DNA of 64,000 nt, from positions 829,707-893,706 of the forward strand of contig NC_013078.1 in the NCBI RefSeq assembly GCF_000142805.1, written 5' to 3'. The DNA is from Lachancea thermotolerans CBS 6340 (taxonomy: Eukaryota; Ascomycota; Saccharomycetes; Saccharomycetales; Saccharomycetaceae). Positions 1-9,459 of this stretch are shown piece after piece (the first letter of the stretch is position 1; every line of letters starts with the position of its first letter). A program made the translations under genes and the position numbers. The notes beneath the pieces are model-generated. The model was not told where the DNA came from. It did no database searches and saw only the letters and a program-made list of their open reading frames with translations.

Positions 1-1527
1 CTATATGTTCGCAATTGAAGCTCCCCTTAAACTTCAAAATAACTGTTTACGAAATGACGAGGACGTGGCCCTGGTGAACAGCTGTGCTCGCAAAATAATG
101 CTCATCCTATTGCAACACCACATGATAAATGCTGTCGTTTAATCGATACAGTCGGTTTCCTCGAGAGAATTTAGTTAAAAAGATGAGCTTCTAGGAAGGC
201 TCAAGCGTACAATTGTTCTAACTGAACTCGCTCTGCTGGCGTCGGTTGGGCACTTCAAAATTGGGCCTCGCGAATTGCTATTTGCCCTGGCGGAGTCTGA
301 ATGTGTTCCGTATGTTAATCATTTGGAGTTTCGCGCTGAAATGAATAACTGTAAAGTTTTTCGAAAGCCGGTTGGGGGAGCCTGTGCTTGAACTTGGACA
401 GTATATCCAATAGTCGTGGTATTAACGCCATGTTTTGTCGCGGTAACAGCATACAGGAACAACTGTGTAGTGTTGGCTGAGCAAAACTTGAAAAGTTTAG
501 CCCACCTACTTGTCAGTTACAGAAAGTGGCTGCTATCAGTCCCCAGTACCGTACAAAAAGTTAGACACTACGGCCAGGGACTAAATGGGCATGTTTTTGG
601 GCTCCTATAGAGAGTCAAAGGATCGGATTTCTCTAACAAAATAGCGAAAGATGTGGACGATAAAGCTATACTTCTGGTTCGGTGCCATTTTTCTTTTTGT
701 GCCCGTAAAATACCTGTTCCTAATGGCAAAATTAATCCAGTCATACTTTGGGTGAACCAAACAGCTTCATCCTATTATGGCTTGCGGTAAACGATACTAC
801 ACGAACCGATCTGATTAATTTCTGATCTTGAATCGTTGCAACGCAAATCCTTTTGTATACATCGCCTTCGAGACTACCGTCTTCCTTATGCCATTGTTCT
901 AAAGACATTTTACAGTGTCAAGGTCACGAACTCTGTTCTGCTTTGAGATGCTGGGAGGACAGATTAAGCACTTTGTAGCGATTAAGCTTGAAAATATTCA
1001 GAGTGCCACAAACCATTACAGGCCTGCAGAATCGAAGTAGTTCCCGGCTCACGGAAATGAATTTTGAACTGCTTTTTCCTGGCCGGGGCACTTGATTACA
1101 TGCAGCAGATGCTTGCACAGAGACGGAAACAGCCTGGCCCATTCACAAATTAACCATACTACTAAAACTGGTTGATTAGCCTGCCCTTTTTACAACAAAA
1201 GTTAATATGACAAGGTGATGCCAGCAACCAAATACAGCACCTCTCTGTCCTTGGCTATCAATTATATCACGTCGCATACATTGGCGGAGTTGGGTCACCT
1301 GTTTTTTTCGTTTAGTTAAAGGCGCGCCAGCTTGTTATCCGCATATACTTGAGAAACAGCACGTGAACACCTTTCTGGCTATGATCTTCTCCTCATTTAA
1401 TTGTTATTGTTACCCGTATATTGAACTTAGGGAAAATGAAAATGATATCATTGCAATAAGCTTAAATTTGGAGTACTCTTTACAGTTCCACATGATAATG
1501 GCCCGGTGAGTTTCAAGACATTTAGAG
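1..1527. other. intergenic region upstream of YME2
   Basis: No gene, tRNA or repeat could be recognised in this stretch. Only short open frames (under 75 codons) occur, none with recognisable protein character, and base composition is unremarkable. The last few hundred bases presumably hold the YME2 promoter. Confidence 0.5.
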
Positions 1528-3951
1528 ATGCTGGCGTTACTTAGCAGATCCCTCAGACCCGTGAGATACGGGCGAGTGAAACCTAATATCCTTCTGCCCT
1601 TAAAGAGACAAGTTTCCACCGAGATTCAGGAAAAGGATGAACAAGCTGGCGAATCAACAACCGCTACGGACACTGGTGTTATACATAAAACCGAAGAAGA
1701 AACTTTGATCTATTTCGATAATGTATACCCAAGAGCCACATCCCTTTGGAGTCCAACTCAGTGGTACAATATTCTCCTTACGAATCAATCAAGGGATGCA
1801 GTGCGTTCAAAGATCATGGAATTCGCAAGCCCGCCAAGAAACCCGATTCATGGCCTCGAGCTTAGGTCCACGATACCTGTTAAACGGGACGGTGGTGTAT
1901 TTGCGACGTTCCTGGTCCCCAGAGACTACTCTAAAGCTCAAGTGAACTCGATAATCCAACAAAACACTGCCAAAGAATCATCCAAATCTATCCTCTCGTT
2001 TGTAACTAGAGCAGCTGCTTTTCCGGTGAAGGGGTCTCCTTGGATCGAAGACTTAAGAAGATTACCAAGCACAGTTATCAAGATTAAATTTGAAGGTCAG
2101 CCTCTTACCGAGGAGGAGATCTACTCTCTTTTCAGGCGCTACGGTACAATACTTGATATATATCCTTCAAAAAAGGGGGACACAGTTGCAACACTTAGGT
2201 ACAGATCATATCGCGGTGCTATTTGTGCTAAGAATTGCGTTTCTGGAATGGAGGTGCACAACAGCACTATTCATGTGCAATATCAAAGACTTGCTGACGA
2301 ACACATGATACGTGATTTTTTTGTTAACCACCAAAGGATTGCTATACCTTTGATGATTGCCTTGCTATCTATTGTTGCTGTATTGGTTTTTGACCCAATT
2401 CGTGAGTTCTCTGTGCGTCAGAAAATCACTCACAGGTTCGCCTTTTCCAGAGAAAACTACCTTATCAAGGAACTTTTTAAACTAACTTCCTTCACGGTAT
2501 CATCTTTCAAGAGTCTAATAGGATCTGAAAATGTCGAGACAAACAAAAAGCAACTATGGGAAGAACGCATTGAAAAAGTGAGCGATTTGAAAATGTGGCT
2601 GGAAGAAAACAACAACACCTTTGTCATTGTTAGAGGTCCCAGAGGCTCAGGAAAGCACGACCTTGTCATCCAGCACACTTTGCATGACAGACCTAATGTT
2701 CTTTATCTGGACTGCGACAAGTTGATTAAGTCACGAACAGATTCCAAATTTCTCATGAATGCTGCAGCTGAAATAGGCTATTTCCCTATCTTCCCCTGGA
2801 TCAATTCATTCACGAACGTCGTGGATTTGGCGGTCCAAGGACTAACCGGCCAAAAAACTGGTTTGTCGGAGAGTAAAGAAACTCAGTTTAGGAATATGCT
2901 AACAACAGCATTAATGGCAATAAGGCAAGTTGCTTTGAAAGGATATCACCCTATCGTTGGTAGGGGCGATGATGCCATCACTATGAAAGAAGAAGATTAC
3001 CTACAGCAGCACCCTGAAAAGAAGCCTGTAATTGTCATCGATCGCTTTAATGACAAAGCTGAAATGAATGGTTTCGCTTACAAAGAGTTATCGGATTGGG
3101 CTGCCATGTTAGTTCAGATGAATATTGCGCATGTCATTTTCCTAACAGAGACAGTTTCTCCCAATCAATTGCTTGCCGACTCTCTTCCTAACCAGGTGTT
3201 CAAAACTCTCATCTTATCAGATGCATCTAAAGAATCTGCCCGTTCCTATGTTCTCGCATCCCTTGACCACACAGAGCCCCTAGACGATGATCAGGAGAAA
3301 AGTAAACCGATTATCTTATCTGATGATATTAAAAGAGAGCTTGATGAGTCTCTCGAACCGCTTGGAGGTAGGATGCTGGATCTTCAAGCGTTTGTGAGAA
3401 GGGTCAAATCGGGCGAAAACCCCAAGGAAGCTCTCGATAAAATGGTGGAGCAGGCACTTGAGCAGATAACGCAGATATTTTTGGCTGAAAATGTTGATCA
3501 GGTTAAGAGCGCACAAGCGTGGGAACTTATCGAAATGTTGAGTAAAGAGCCTGTTGTTGAATTTAAGAATGTTGTTTTCAGGCCTCTTTTCAAGTCGGCG
3601 CCCGAAGCAGGGCTACTGGAGCTGGAAAAAAACGGCTTGATTACTGTTTCAAGAGATAGAGGGGTTTTGAAGGATATTCGCCCGGCAAAGCCTCTTTACA
3701 GAGCTGCGTTTGGGTATTTGCTTAACGATAGTGAACTTTTTACAGTGCTTGAGACAGGTTATTTGTTGCGGATCATCAATTTCGAAACCAAAAGAATACA
3801 AAAGTGGGAAGAAGAACTGAAATCACTCGGAAAAGTGAGTGAACACAGGATGTTCAAAAGTCGACTTTTGTACCTAGCTGCCAAAATTGACGCCAGTAGT
3901 GATAGCATCAACAAATGCGAAGACAAGATCAAGGCGCTAGCCAGGTCTTAA
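1528..3951 (+). CDS. YME2: Yme2-like mitochondrial inner membrane protein
   Basis: 807 residues (S. cerevisiae Yme2/Rna12 is about 850). Yme2 is an integral inner-membrane protein that helps maintain mitochondrial DNA nucleoids and membrane structure. The N-terminus is basic and Ser/Arg-rich, as expected for a mitochondrial presequence. An RRM-like domain follows at about residues 180-255, then one hydrophobic membrane segment at about 273-291. The C-terminal part, on the far side of the membrane in the family, is an ATPase-like domain with a Walker A-type motif GPRGSGKH near residues 369-376 and a hydrophobic strand ending in Asp (VIVID, about 500-504) as Walker B candidate. The start is the first ATG after an in-frame stop and gives a credible presequence. 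The coding sequence looks intact. Orthology is judged from the RRM-TM-ATPase layout and remembered family sequence; no alignment was run. Confidence 0.93.
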   Translation: MLALLSRSLRPVRYGRVKPNILLPLKRQVSTEIQEKDEQAGESTTATDTGVIHKTEEETLIYFDNVYPRATSLWSPTQWYNILLTNQSRDAVRSKIMEFASPPRNPIHGLELRSTIPVKRDGGVFATFLVPRDYSKAQVNSIIQQNTAKESSKSILSFVTRAAAFPVKGSPWIEDLRRLPSTVIKIKFEGQPLTEEEIYSLFRRYGTILDIYPSKKGDTVATLRYRSYRGAICAKNCVSGMEVHNSTIHVQYQRLADEHMIRDFFVNHQRIAIPLMIALLSIVAVLVFDPIREFSVRQKITHRFAFSRENYLIKELFKLTSFTVSSFKSLIGSENVETNKKQLWEERIEKVSDLKMWLEENNNTFVIVRGPRGSGKHDLVIQHTLHDRPNVLYLDCDKLIKSRTDSKFLMNAAAEIGYFPIFPWINSFTNVVDLAVQGLTGQKTGLSESKETQFRNMLTTALMAIRQVALKGYHPIVGRGDDAITMKEEDYLQQHPEKKPVIVIDRFNDKAEMNGFAYKELSDWAAMLVQMNIAHVIFLTETVSPNQLLADSLPNQVFKTLILSDASKESARSYVLASLDHTEPLDDDQEKSKPIILSDDIKRELDESLEPLGGRMLDLQAFVRRVKSGENPKEALDKMVEQALEQITQIFLAENVDQVKSAQAWELIEMLSKEPVVEFKNVVFRPLFKSAPEAGLLELEKNGLITVSRDRGVLKDIRPAKPLYRAAFGYLLNDSELFTVLETGYLLRIINFETKRIQKWEEELKSLGKVSEHRMFKSRLLYLAAKIDASSDSINKCEDKIKALARS

Positions 3952-4216
3952 CTCAAATATATATAATTAATAGGCGATGCAAAAATAGGCAGGAATCGAA
4001 GCTTAACCATGCGGTTGTGTCCACGGTTTCGTTTTGTTCATTTATTTATCCTTTTGTTCCGGTAAAGTTGTGTTATGTTGTGCGTGAGGAATTATAACAA
4101 TGGGTGTGAAAAGAATAAAACAGTCATCGCCAGGTTGAGATCAAATACAAACGCAACATACCATTTCATATCCCAGTAACTCTATCACGTGACTGAAAAG
4201 CAAATGTCAAAAATAA

Positions 4217-4319
4217 TGAGAGCTAAGGGGTTCGAACCCTTGCATCCGTAGATATCAGAATATCTTGTGTTTTACAACAGGACCTGGATCTGACGCCTTA
4301 ACCACTCGGCCAAACTCCC
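4217..4319 (-). tRNA. tRNA-Leu (anticodon CAG), 22-nt intron
   Basis: The reverse complement folds as a leucine tRNA. The acceptor stem GGGAGTT pairs with AGCTCTC (two G-U pairs), the discriminator is A, the T-loop is TTCGAAC, and there is a long variable arm. The anticodon stem is TCAGA/TCTGA, and a 22-nt intron (4261-4282) sits one base 3' of the anticodon, the standard eukaryotic position. The exon bases closely follow the S. cerevisiae tRNA-Leu(UAG) sequence, but the loop reads T-C-CAG-G. The anticodon (4286-4284) is therefore CAG, for CUG codons, and position 33 is C rather than the near-universal U. A T5 run just downstream on this strand (4210-4214) is the likely Pol III terminator. 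LTR relics lie about 90 bp upstream of its 5' end. Confidence 0.9.
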
Positions 4320-4409
4320 AATTGTAAAGAGCTGGAAATTGAGAAATTATAGAAGGCACGAGAGTAAATACTGGGTATGTCATAAAACAATAATGGAACA
4401 AGGATATTC

Positions 4410-4650
4410 TGAGACAACGAAGGAACAACATCAGAGATAATGAGGAACACTAGAGATAATGAGGCTTGCTCTAGGTCTCCGGATCTATAACTATAAGTAC
4501 TACTGCATCCAAGGCTCAGTATGAGATTAAGTAGAAGAAAAGGAAAAAGGATCCTCGGATAGAAGAATAATCGCGACCGTATAGAGGCTATTAACCGCCA
4601 ACTTAATCATAATCCAGAAGCTCATAATAACCTACGACAGGGTAGTGCCA
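4410..4650. repeat. solo LTR relic A (Ty-like) upstream of tRNA-Leu
   Basis: 241 bp beginning TGAGACA and ending CA. It is clearly homologous to the next 213 bp: both share a block with ATAAGTACTACT, followed by GAGATTAA, AGAAGAAAAGGA and a CTCATAATAA end. It carries an internal near-duplication of about 20 bp (a GAACA...AGAGATAATGAG unit twice, 4431-4470). TG...CA ends, a size near 240 bp and a position just upstream of a tRNA gene are typical of Ty1/copia or Ty3 LTRs. The family cannot be named from the sequence alone. Confidence 0.6.
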
Positions 4651-4863
4651 TGAAACATAGAAGGAACTACAATAGAGATGATAAGGCTTGCTCTAAGCTT
4701 GCATATCTATAATTATAAGTACTACTAGGCCCAAGGCCTAACACGAGATTAAATAGAAGAAAAGGACAAGGATCTTTGGGAAGAATAACCTTATCATATT
4801 GAACTAACGAACCACTTACTTTATATAGTCCGGAGCCTCATAATAAGATACGACAGGTAGACA
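4651..4863. repeat. solo LTR relic B, abutting relic A
   Basis: 213 bp starting TGAAACA and ending CA, about 70-75% similar by eye to the preceding copy and in the same orientation. The two copies meet with no spacer. That suggests either insertion of one element next to another at a tRNA hot spot, or a deletion that fused the LTRs of two insertions. No retrotransposon internal region remains. Confidence 0.55.
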
Positions 4864-5332
4864 TTGCTGGACGATGATCGCATTAGGCCCTGAGAAATTC
4901 GCAGGTTTGACTTCTTTCTTTTCTAGCTAATTATTCAAGGAGACTATCACCTGGGGCTTTCGCTTCTTGCCGCTCATATAAAATGGGAGTTTAACGTTTA
5001 CCTATAAAACCGGCTAGAGCCTCAATTTAAAACGGGAGAATAAAGAGCCGCTTAAGTGTTTCTCAAGTAAGTCCAGTACGTTGGGCTCAATCGCGCCTAT
5101 TCCAATGCTGTTGCGCCTCACGTAGCCCATTTGTTCTTTGGAATCATCTGTCACGATATGTAATCTGACCTTTTTCCTATCTCGTAAGCACTCTTTATGT
5201 CGGCGTTCAAGGGCCTGATTTCGCCGACGCAGAGATCGAAGCTAGAGGTAAAAGAACCTTATAAAAAGTGCAGCTAATCAACCTCTAGGCCACTCATGAA
5301 TATCTGAAATAACCACCGATCTCTAATATAAG
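4864..5332. other. intergenic region upstream of the 5-oxoprolinase gene
   Basis: No gene recognised. Two similar short blocks ending in AATGGGAGTTTAA and AACGGGAGAATAA occur around 4980-5045. The final 300 bases probably carry the OXP1 promoter. Confidence 0.4.
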
Positions 5333-8300
5333 ATGTCCAAAATCAGAATAGCTATTGACAGGGGCGGAACGTTCACCGACTGCATTGGTAACCCCGGGAC
5401 TGGCAAACCCCAAGACGACGTCGTCATTAAGCTTCTCTCAGTTGACCCTAAAAACTATCCTGACGCTCCGCTTGAAGGTATAAGAAGGCTGCTGGAGATA
5501 TTTCAGAAGAAGAAAATCTCAAGAGGTGTTCCGCTAGATTTGTCCGATGTTGAAAGTCTCAGAATGGGTACAACGCTCGCCACAAACTGTGCTCTCGAGA
5601 GAAATGGCGAGCGTTGCGTTTTTGTTACAACGAAAGGCTTTAAGGACTGCCTCCTCATCGGCGATCAAACACGGCCACGGATTTTCGAGCTGGCAATTAA
5701 ACGGCCAGATCCGCTCTATGACGTTGTCATCGAGGTTGACGAAAGAGTAACCTTGGAGGACTTTTCCGAGGACCCGGAAAACGTGAAATCCCAGCCTAGT
5801 GCGAATGAAGGAGTTATTGTTGGTAAGAGTGGTGAGATAGTGCGGGTCCTGAGAAAACCTGACATTTCGACTCTCCGAACCGCCTTGGAGGCCGCTTTCG
5901 CCCAGGGCATTCGATCAGTAGGTATCGCGCTTCTTCACTCTTACACTTTCCCTGAACATGAAGAGCTAGTTGCTGCTTTAGCGTCTGAGATCGGCTTCAC
6001 GCATGTCTCGTTGTCGTCGCAAGTCTCGCCAATGATCAAATACCTTCCCAGGGCAAACAGTGCTATCGCAGACGCTTATCTTACGCCCGTAATTCAAAAA
6101 TACTTGAGCGGAATGCAAGCTGGCCTCATAAACACAGACAACACAAACATTCAGTTTATGCAGTCAGATGGGGGACTCGTCGAGGGCAGCAAGTTCTCGG
6201 GATTAAAATCAATTCTATCGGGCCCTGCGGGTGGGGTTGTTGGATACTCCGCCACTTGCTACGACCCTGTAACCAAGATTCCCCTGGTTGGTTTTGACAT
6301 GGGCGGGACCTCCACCGACGTCAGCAGGTATGGAGACGGAAAACTTGATCATGTGTTCGAGACCACAACTGCTGGAATTGTTATCCAAAGTCCTCAGTTG
6401 GACATTAATACCGTAGCCGCAGGCGGGAGTTCTAGGTTATTTTGGGAAAACGGGCTGTTCAGGGTCGGTCCCGAATCTGCCACCGCAGATCCCGGTCCCG
6501 CGGCTTATCGTAAAGGCGGGCCATTGACAATCACAGATGCAAATCTGCTTTTAGGCCGACTTGTCCCCGAGTTTTTCCCCAAAATATTCGGCCCTAACGA
6601 AGACGAGTCTTTGGATATGGACATTACCAAAAAGAAGTTCGAAGAGCTAGCCGAAACGATTAACCGCGATCTGGGCACAAGATTCTCCACGGATCAAGTT
6701 GCATATGGGTTCATAAAAGTTGCTAACGAATCAATGGCTCGTCCTATTAGATCTCTTACTGAAGCTAAGGGTCATGTTATATCCAGCCATCAAATGGTCA
6801 CATTTGGGGGAGCTGGCGGCCAGCATGCGGTTGCTGTTGCTGAGTCTTTAGGCATTGACACTGTTATAGCCCACCGCTACTCTTCGATCTTATCGGCTTA
6901 TGGGATGTTCTTGGCTGACGTGGTTGAGGAAACCCAGGAACCATGCTCTCTTGTTTTAGAGAACACCAGCACTTGTATTAAAGTGGAAGAAAGGTTTGAA
7001 GCTATGACCGGAAAGGCTACCGACAGCTTACTAAAGCAGGGGTTTTCAGAGAAGGACCTATCCTTTGAGAAATATTTAAACTTGCGATACGAGGGGACTG
7101 AAACAAGCTTAATGGTCCTGAAAGATAAATCAAGCTGGAAATTCTCCCAGGACTTCGCGAAAGCACATAAAAGAGAATTCGGGTTTATTTTCAGTGACAG
7201 AAATATAATAGTTGATGATATTAGGATAAGAGCAGTGGCAAAGTCGCCCGTGCGCTCCCAAACATCCATCGAAGAAGAGCTTGCTAGATCACTTATATCT
7301 GAAATTGATGTTGAGAAGGAGGTCGCGTTTTACAAAGACGTGTTCTTTGACGATCGACGCATGAAAACCCCGGTGTTTCAAATCGACAACATGCCGGTAG
7401 GAAGCCGGATCAAGGGTCCTTGTATTCTCGCGGATGGCACTCAGACTAATATCATTCCATGTAATGCTACCGCAACCATTCTAAGCTCTCATATTGTTAT
7501 CAAAATAACGTCACGATCTCAAGAAAGCGATACGAAGTTGGAGAACCGCGTGGACCCTGTTTTACTTTCTATCTTTAGCCACCGTTTCATGGACATTGCG
7601 GAGCAGATGGGAAACCAGCTGAGGAAAACATCAGTTTCAACTAACGTCAAAGAAAGGCTTGATTTCTCGTGCGCATTGTTTGATCCCGAGGGAAACCTCG
7701 TAGCGAATGCGCCGCACGTTCCTGTGCACCTTGGCTCTATGTCTACCTGCATATCTGCGCAGGCCAAGCTGTGGAAGAATAAATTGAAACCTGGGGACGT
7801 CTTAGTTACTAATCACCCCGAGATGGGCGGAACACACTTGCCTGATATAACAGTAATAACGCCTGCCTTCTCTGAAACCAGTGGCAAAATCATATTTTAT
7901 GTTGCATCGCGAGCGCACCATGCCGACATAGGCGGTATTCTGCCTGGATCTGTACCACCTAACTCGAAAGAACTATACGAAGAGGGCGCGGCCATTTATT
8001 CTGAGTTGTTAGTCAAGGAAGGAAGGTTTGACGAAGAACTAGTCATAAAGCTCCTTGTGGACGACCCTGCTCAATATCCGGGCTGTTCTGGGTCTAGAAA
8101 AATCAGCGACAACATGAGTGACCTTAAAGCCCAAATCGCGGCTAATAATAAAGGTGTACAGCTGATAGCTAAGCTCATGACGGACTTTGGTTTTGATGTT
8201 ATCGTCAAGTACATGCTGGCGATCCAAGAAAATGCATCATTCACGGTTAAACAGGTTCTCAAGCGCATGACAGAGCATTTTGGTGCAACAGAGTTCGCAG

Positions 8301-9169
8301 GCGAAGATTACATGGATGATGGTACCGTAATAAAACTGAGAGTTACCCTCGACACCAAAAAAGAAGAGTACGTTTTTGACTTTGAAGGGACTTCGCCTCA
8401 GGTCTACGGGAACCTAAATGCTCCAGAGGCAATCACTAACTCTGCCATCCTCTACTGTTTGCGATGTTTAGTTAACGAGGAGATTCCCCTAAATCAGGGC
8501 TGCCTCAAGCCTATCACTGTGAAGATCCCAAAAGGGTCAATTTTGAGCCCTACAAAGGGTGTCGCTGTAGTGGGGGGAAATGTTTTAACTTCCCAGAGAG
8601 TCACAGATGTTGTCCTGAAGACTTTCAAGGTTATGGCTGATTCTCAGGGAGACTGTAACAACTTTACTTTTGGAACAGGCGGTAAAGATAGTAATGGGAA
8701 AGTCAGCAGCGGTTTTGGATACTACGAAACCATATGTGGTGGCCACGGTGCCGGCGGTGATTCTTGGAGAGGCCCAGGATGGAACGGAGCTCACGCTGTT
8801 CACACTAACATGACAAATACAAGAATGACTGACGTCGAGATTTTTGAAAGACGATACCCAGTAATTTTGCGAGAGTTTTCTATTAGGGCTGGCTCTGGAG
8901 GGAAAGGGAAGTTTGCGGGTGGTAACGGTGTTGTTAGAGATATTTTGTTCCGCAAAGCAGTTCAAGCCTCTATCCTGTCAGAGCGTCGTGTGGTTCCTCC
9001 TCACGGATTTGACGGGGGCGAAGATGGCGAAAGAGGACTGAACCTATGGATCCGGGGGTCTTCGGGAGCCGTGATCAACATCGGAGCCAAAAACACGATC
9101 AGCGCTCAACCTGGAGACCGTGTTATCATTATGACGCCAGGTGGCGGTGGTTGGGGCCTGCCTGAATAG
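5333..9169 (+). CDS. OXP1: 5-oxoprolinase (ATP-dependent)
   Basis: 1278 residues; S. cerevisiae Oxp1 (YKL215C) is 1286. The enzyme hydrolyses 5-oxo-L-proline (pyroglutamate) with ATP to L-glutamate in the cytosol, as part of the gamma-glutamyl/glutathione salvage cycle. The layout is the fused hydantoinase A/B form of eukaryotic oxoprolinases. The N-terminal nucleotide-binding motif DRGGTFTD lies at about residues 8-15. The hydantoinase A core contains GFDMGGTSTDVS near 320. Hydantoinase B begins near residue 741 (DPVLLSIFSHRFMDIAEQMG) and contains RLDFSCALFDPEGNLV and HVPVHLGSM. The C-terminus is the glycine-rich GGGGWGLPE. The frame is intact and the ATG is preceded by a normal A-rich leader. 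Its downstream neighbours, a permease, a Zn-cluster regulator and a DUF1445 enzyme, suggest a shared pathway. Confidence 0.95.
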   Translation: MSKIRIAIDRGGTFTDCIGNPGTGKPQDDVVIKLLSVDPKNYPDAPLEGIRRLLEIFQKKKISRGVPLDLSDVESLRMGTTLATNCALERNGERCVFVTTKGFKDCLLIGDQTRPRIFELAIKRPDPLYDVVIEVDERVTLEDFSEDPENVKSQPSANEGVIVGKSGEIVRVLRKPDISTLRTALEAAFAQGIRSVGIALLHSYTFPEHEELVAALASEIGFTHVSLSSQVSPMIKYLPRANSAIADAYLTPVIQKYLSGMQAGLINTDNTNIQFMQSDGGLVEGSKFSGLKSILSGPAGGVVGYSATCYDPVTKIPLVGFDMGGTSTDVSRYGDGKLDHVFETTTAGIVIQSPQLDINTVAAGGSSRLFWENGLFRVGPESATADPGPAAYRKGGPLTITDANLLLGRLVPEFFPKIFGPNEDESLDMDITKKKFEELAETINRDLGTRFSTDQVAYGFIKVANESMARPIRSLTEAKGHVISSHQMVTFGGAGGQHAVAVAESLGIDTVIAHRYSSILSAYGMFLADVVEETQEPCSLVLENTSTCIKVEERFEAMTGKATDSLLKQGFSEKDLSFEKYLNLRYEGTETSLMVLKDKSSWKFSQDFAKAHKREFGFIFSDRNIIVDDIRIRAVAKSPVRSQTSIEEELARSLISEIDVEKEVAFYKDVFFDDRRMKTPVFQIDNMPVGSRIKGPCILADGTQTNIIPCNATATILSSHIVIKITSRSQESDTKLENRVDPVLLSIFSHRFMDIAEQMGNQLRKTSVSTNVKERLDFSCALFDPEGNLVANAPHVPVHLGSMSTCISAQAKLWKNKLKPGDVLVTNHPEMGGTHLPDITVITPAFSETSGKIIFYVASRAHHADIGGILPGSVPPNSKELYEEGAAIYSELLVKEGRFDEELVIKLLVDDPAQYPGCSGSRKISDNMSDLKAQIAANNKGVQLIAKLMTDFGFDVIVKYMLAIQENASFTVKQVLKRMTEHFGATEFAGEDYMDDGTVIKLRVTLDTKKEEYVFDFEGTSPQVYGNLNAPEAITNSAILYCLRCLVNEEIPLNQGCLKPITVKIPKGSILSPTKGVAVVGGNVLTSQRVTDVVLKTFKVMADSQGDCNNFTFGTGGKDSNGKVSSGFGYYETICGGHGAGGDSWRGPGWNGAHAVHTNMTNTRMTDVEIFERRYPVILREFSIRAGSGGKGKFAGGNGVVRDILFRKAVQASILSERRVVPPHGFDGGEDGERGLNLWIRGSSGAVINIGAKNTISAQPGDRVIIMTPGGGGWGLPE

Positions 9170-9459
9170 CGCGAGGCATGTAATATTGTGTTTTTAGTGT
9201 TATACAGTGGAGCTTGATATGTGCATTCTGAGATTGGAACAACGGTGCTTAAGGAAGCTTGATTCAATCCTTTCGGACCACGCGTATCATCAATAATTTT
9301 TATGTTTCTTACACTTTTCTGTGCCTTCACAATTTCAAAATTATGCGATCACATAGACATTCCATCTAAGACGAAGCGTTTCAGTGTTCATCGTGGATTG
9401 TAAAGCGCACAAGCTAGAAGTACAGTTTAAAGTAATATTCCATTATTTACTTAATCATT

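Noticed and set aside
6898-7269. 123-codon frame antisense to 5-oxoprolinase
   Set aside because: A shadow of the well-supported OXP1 coding sequence.
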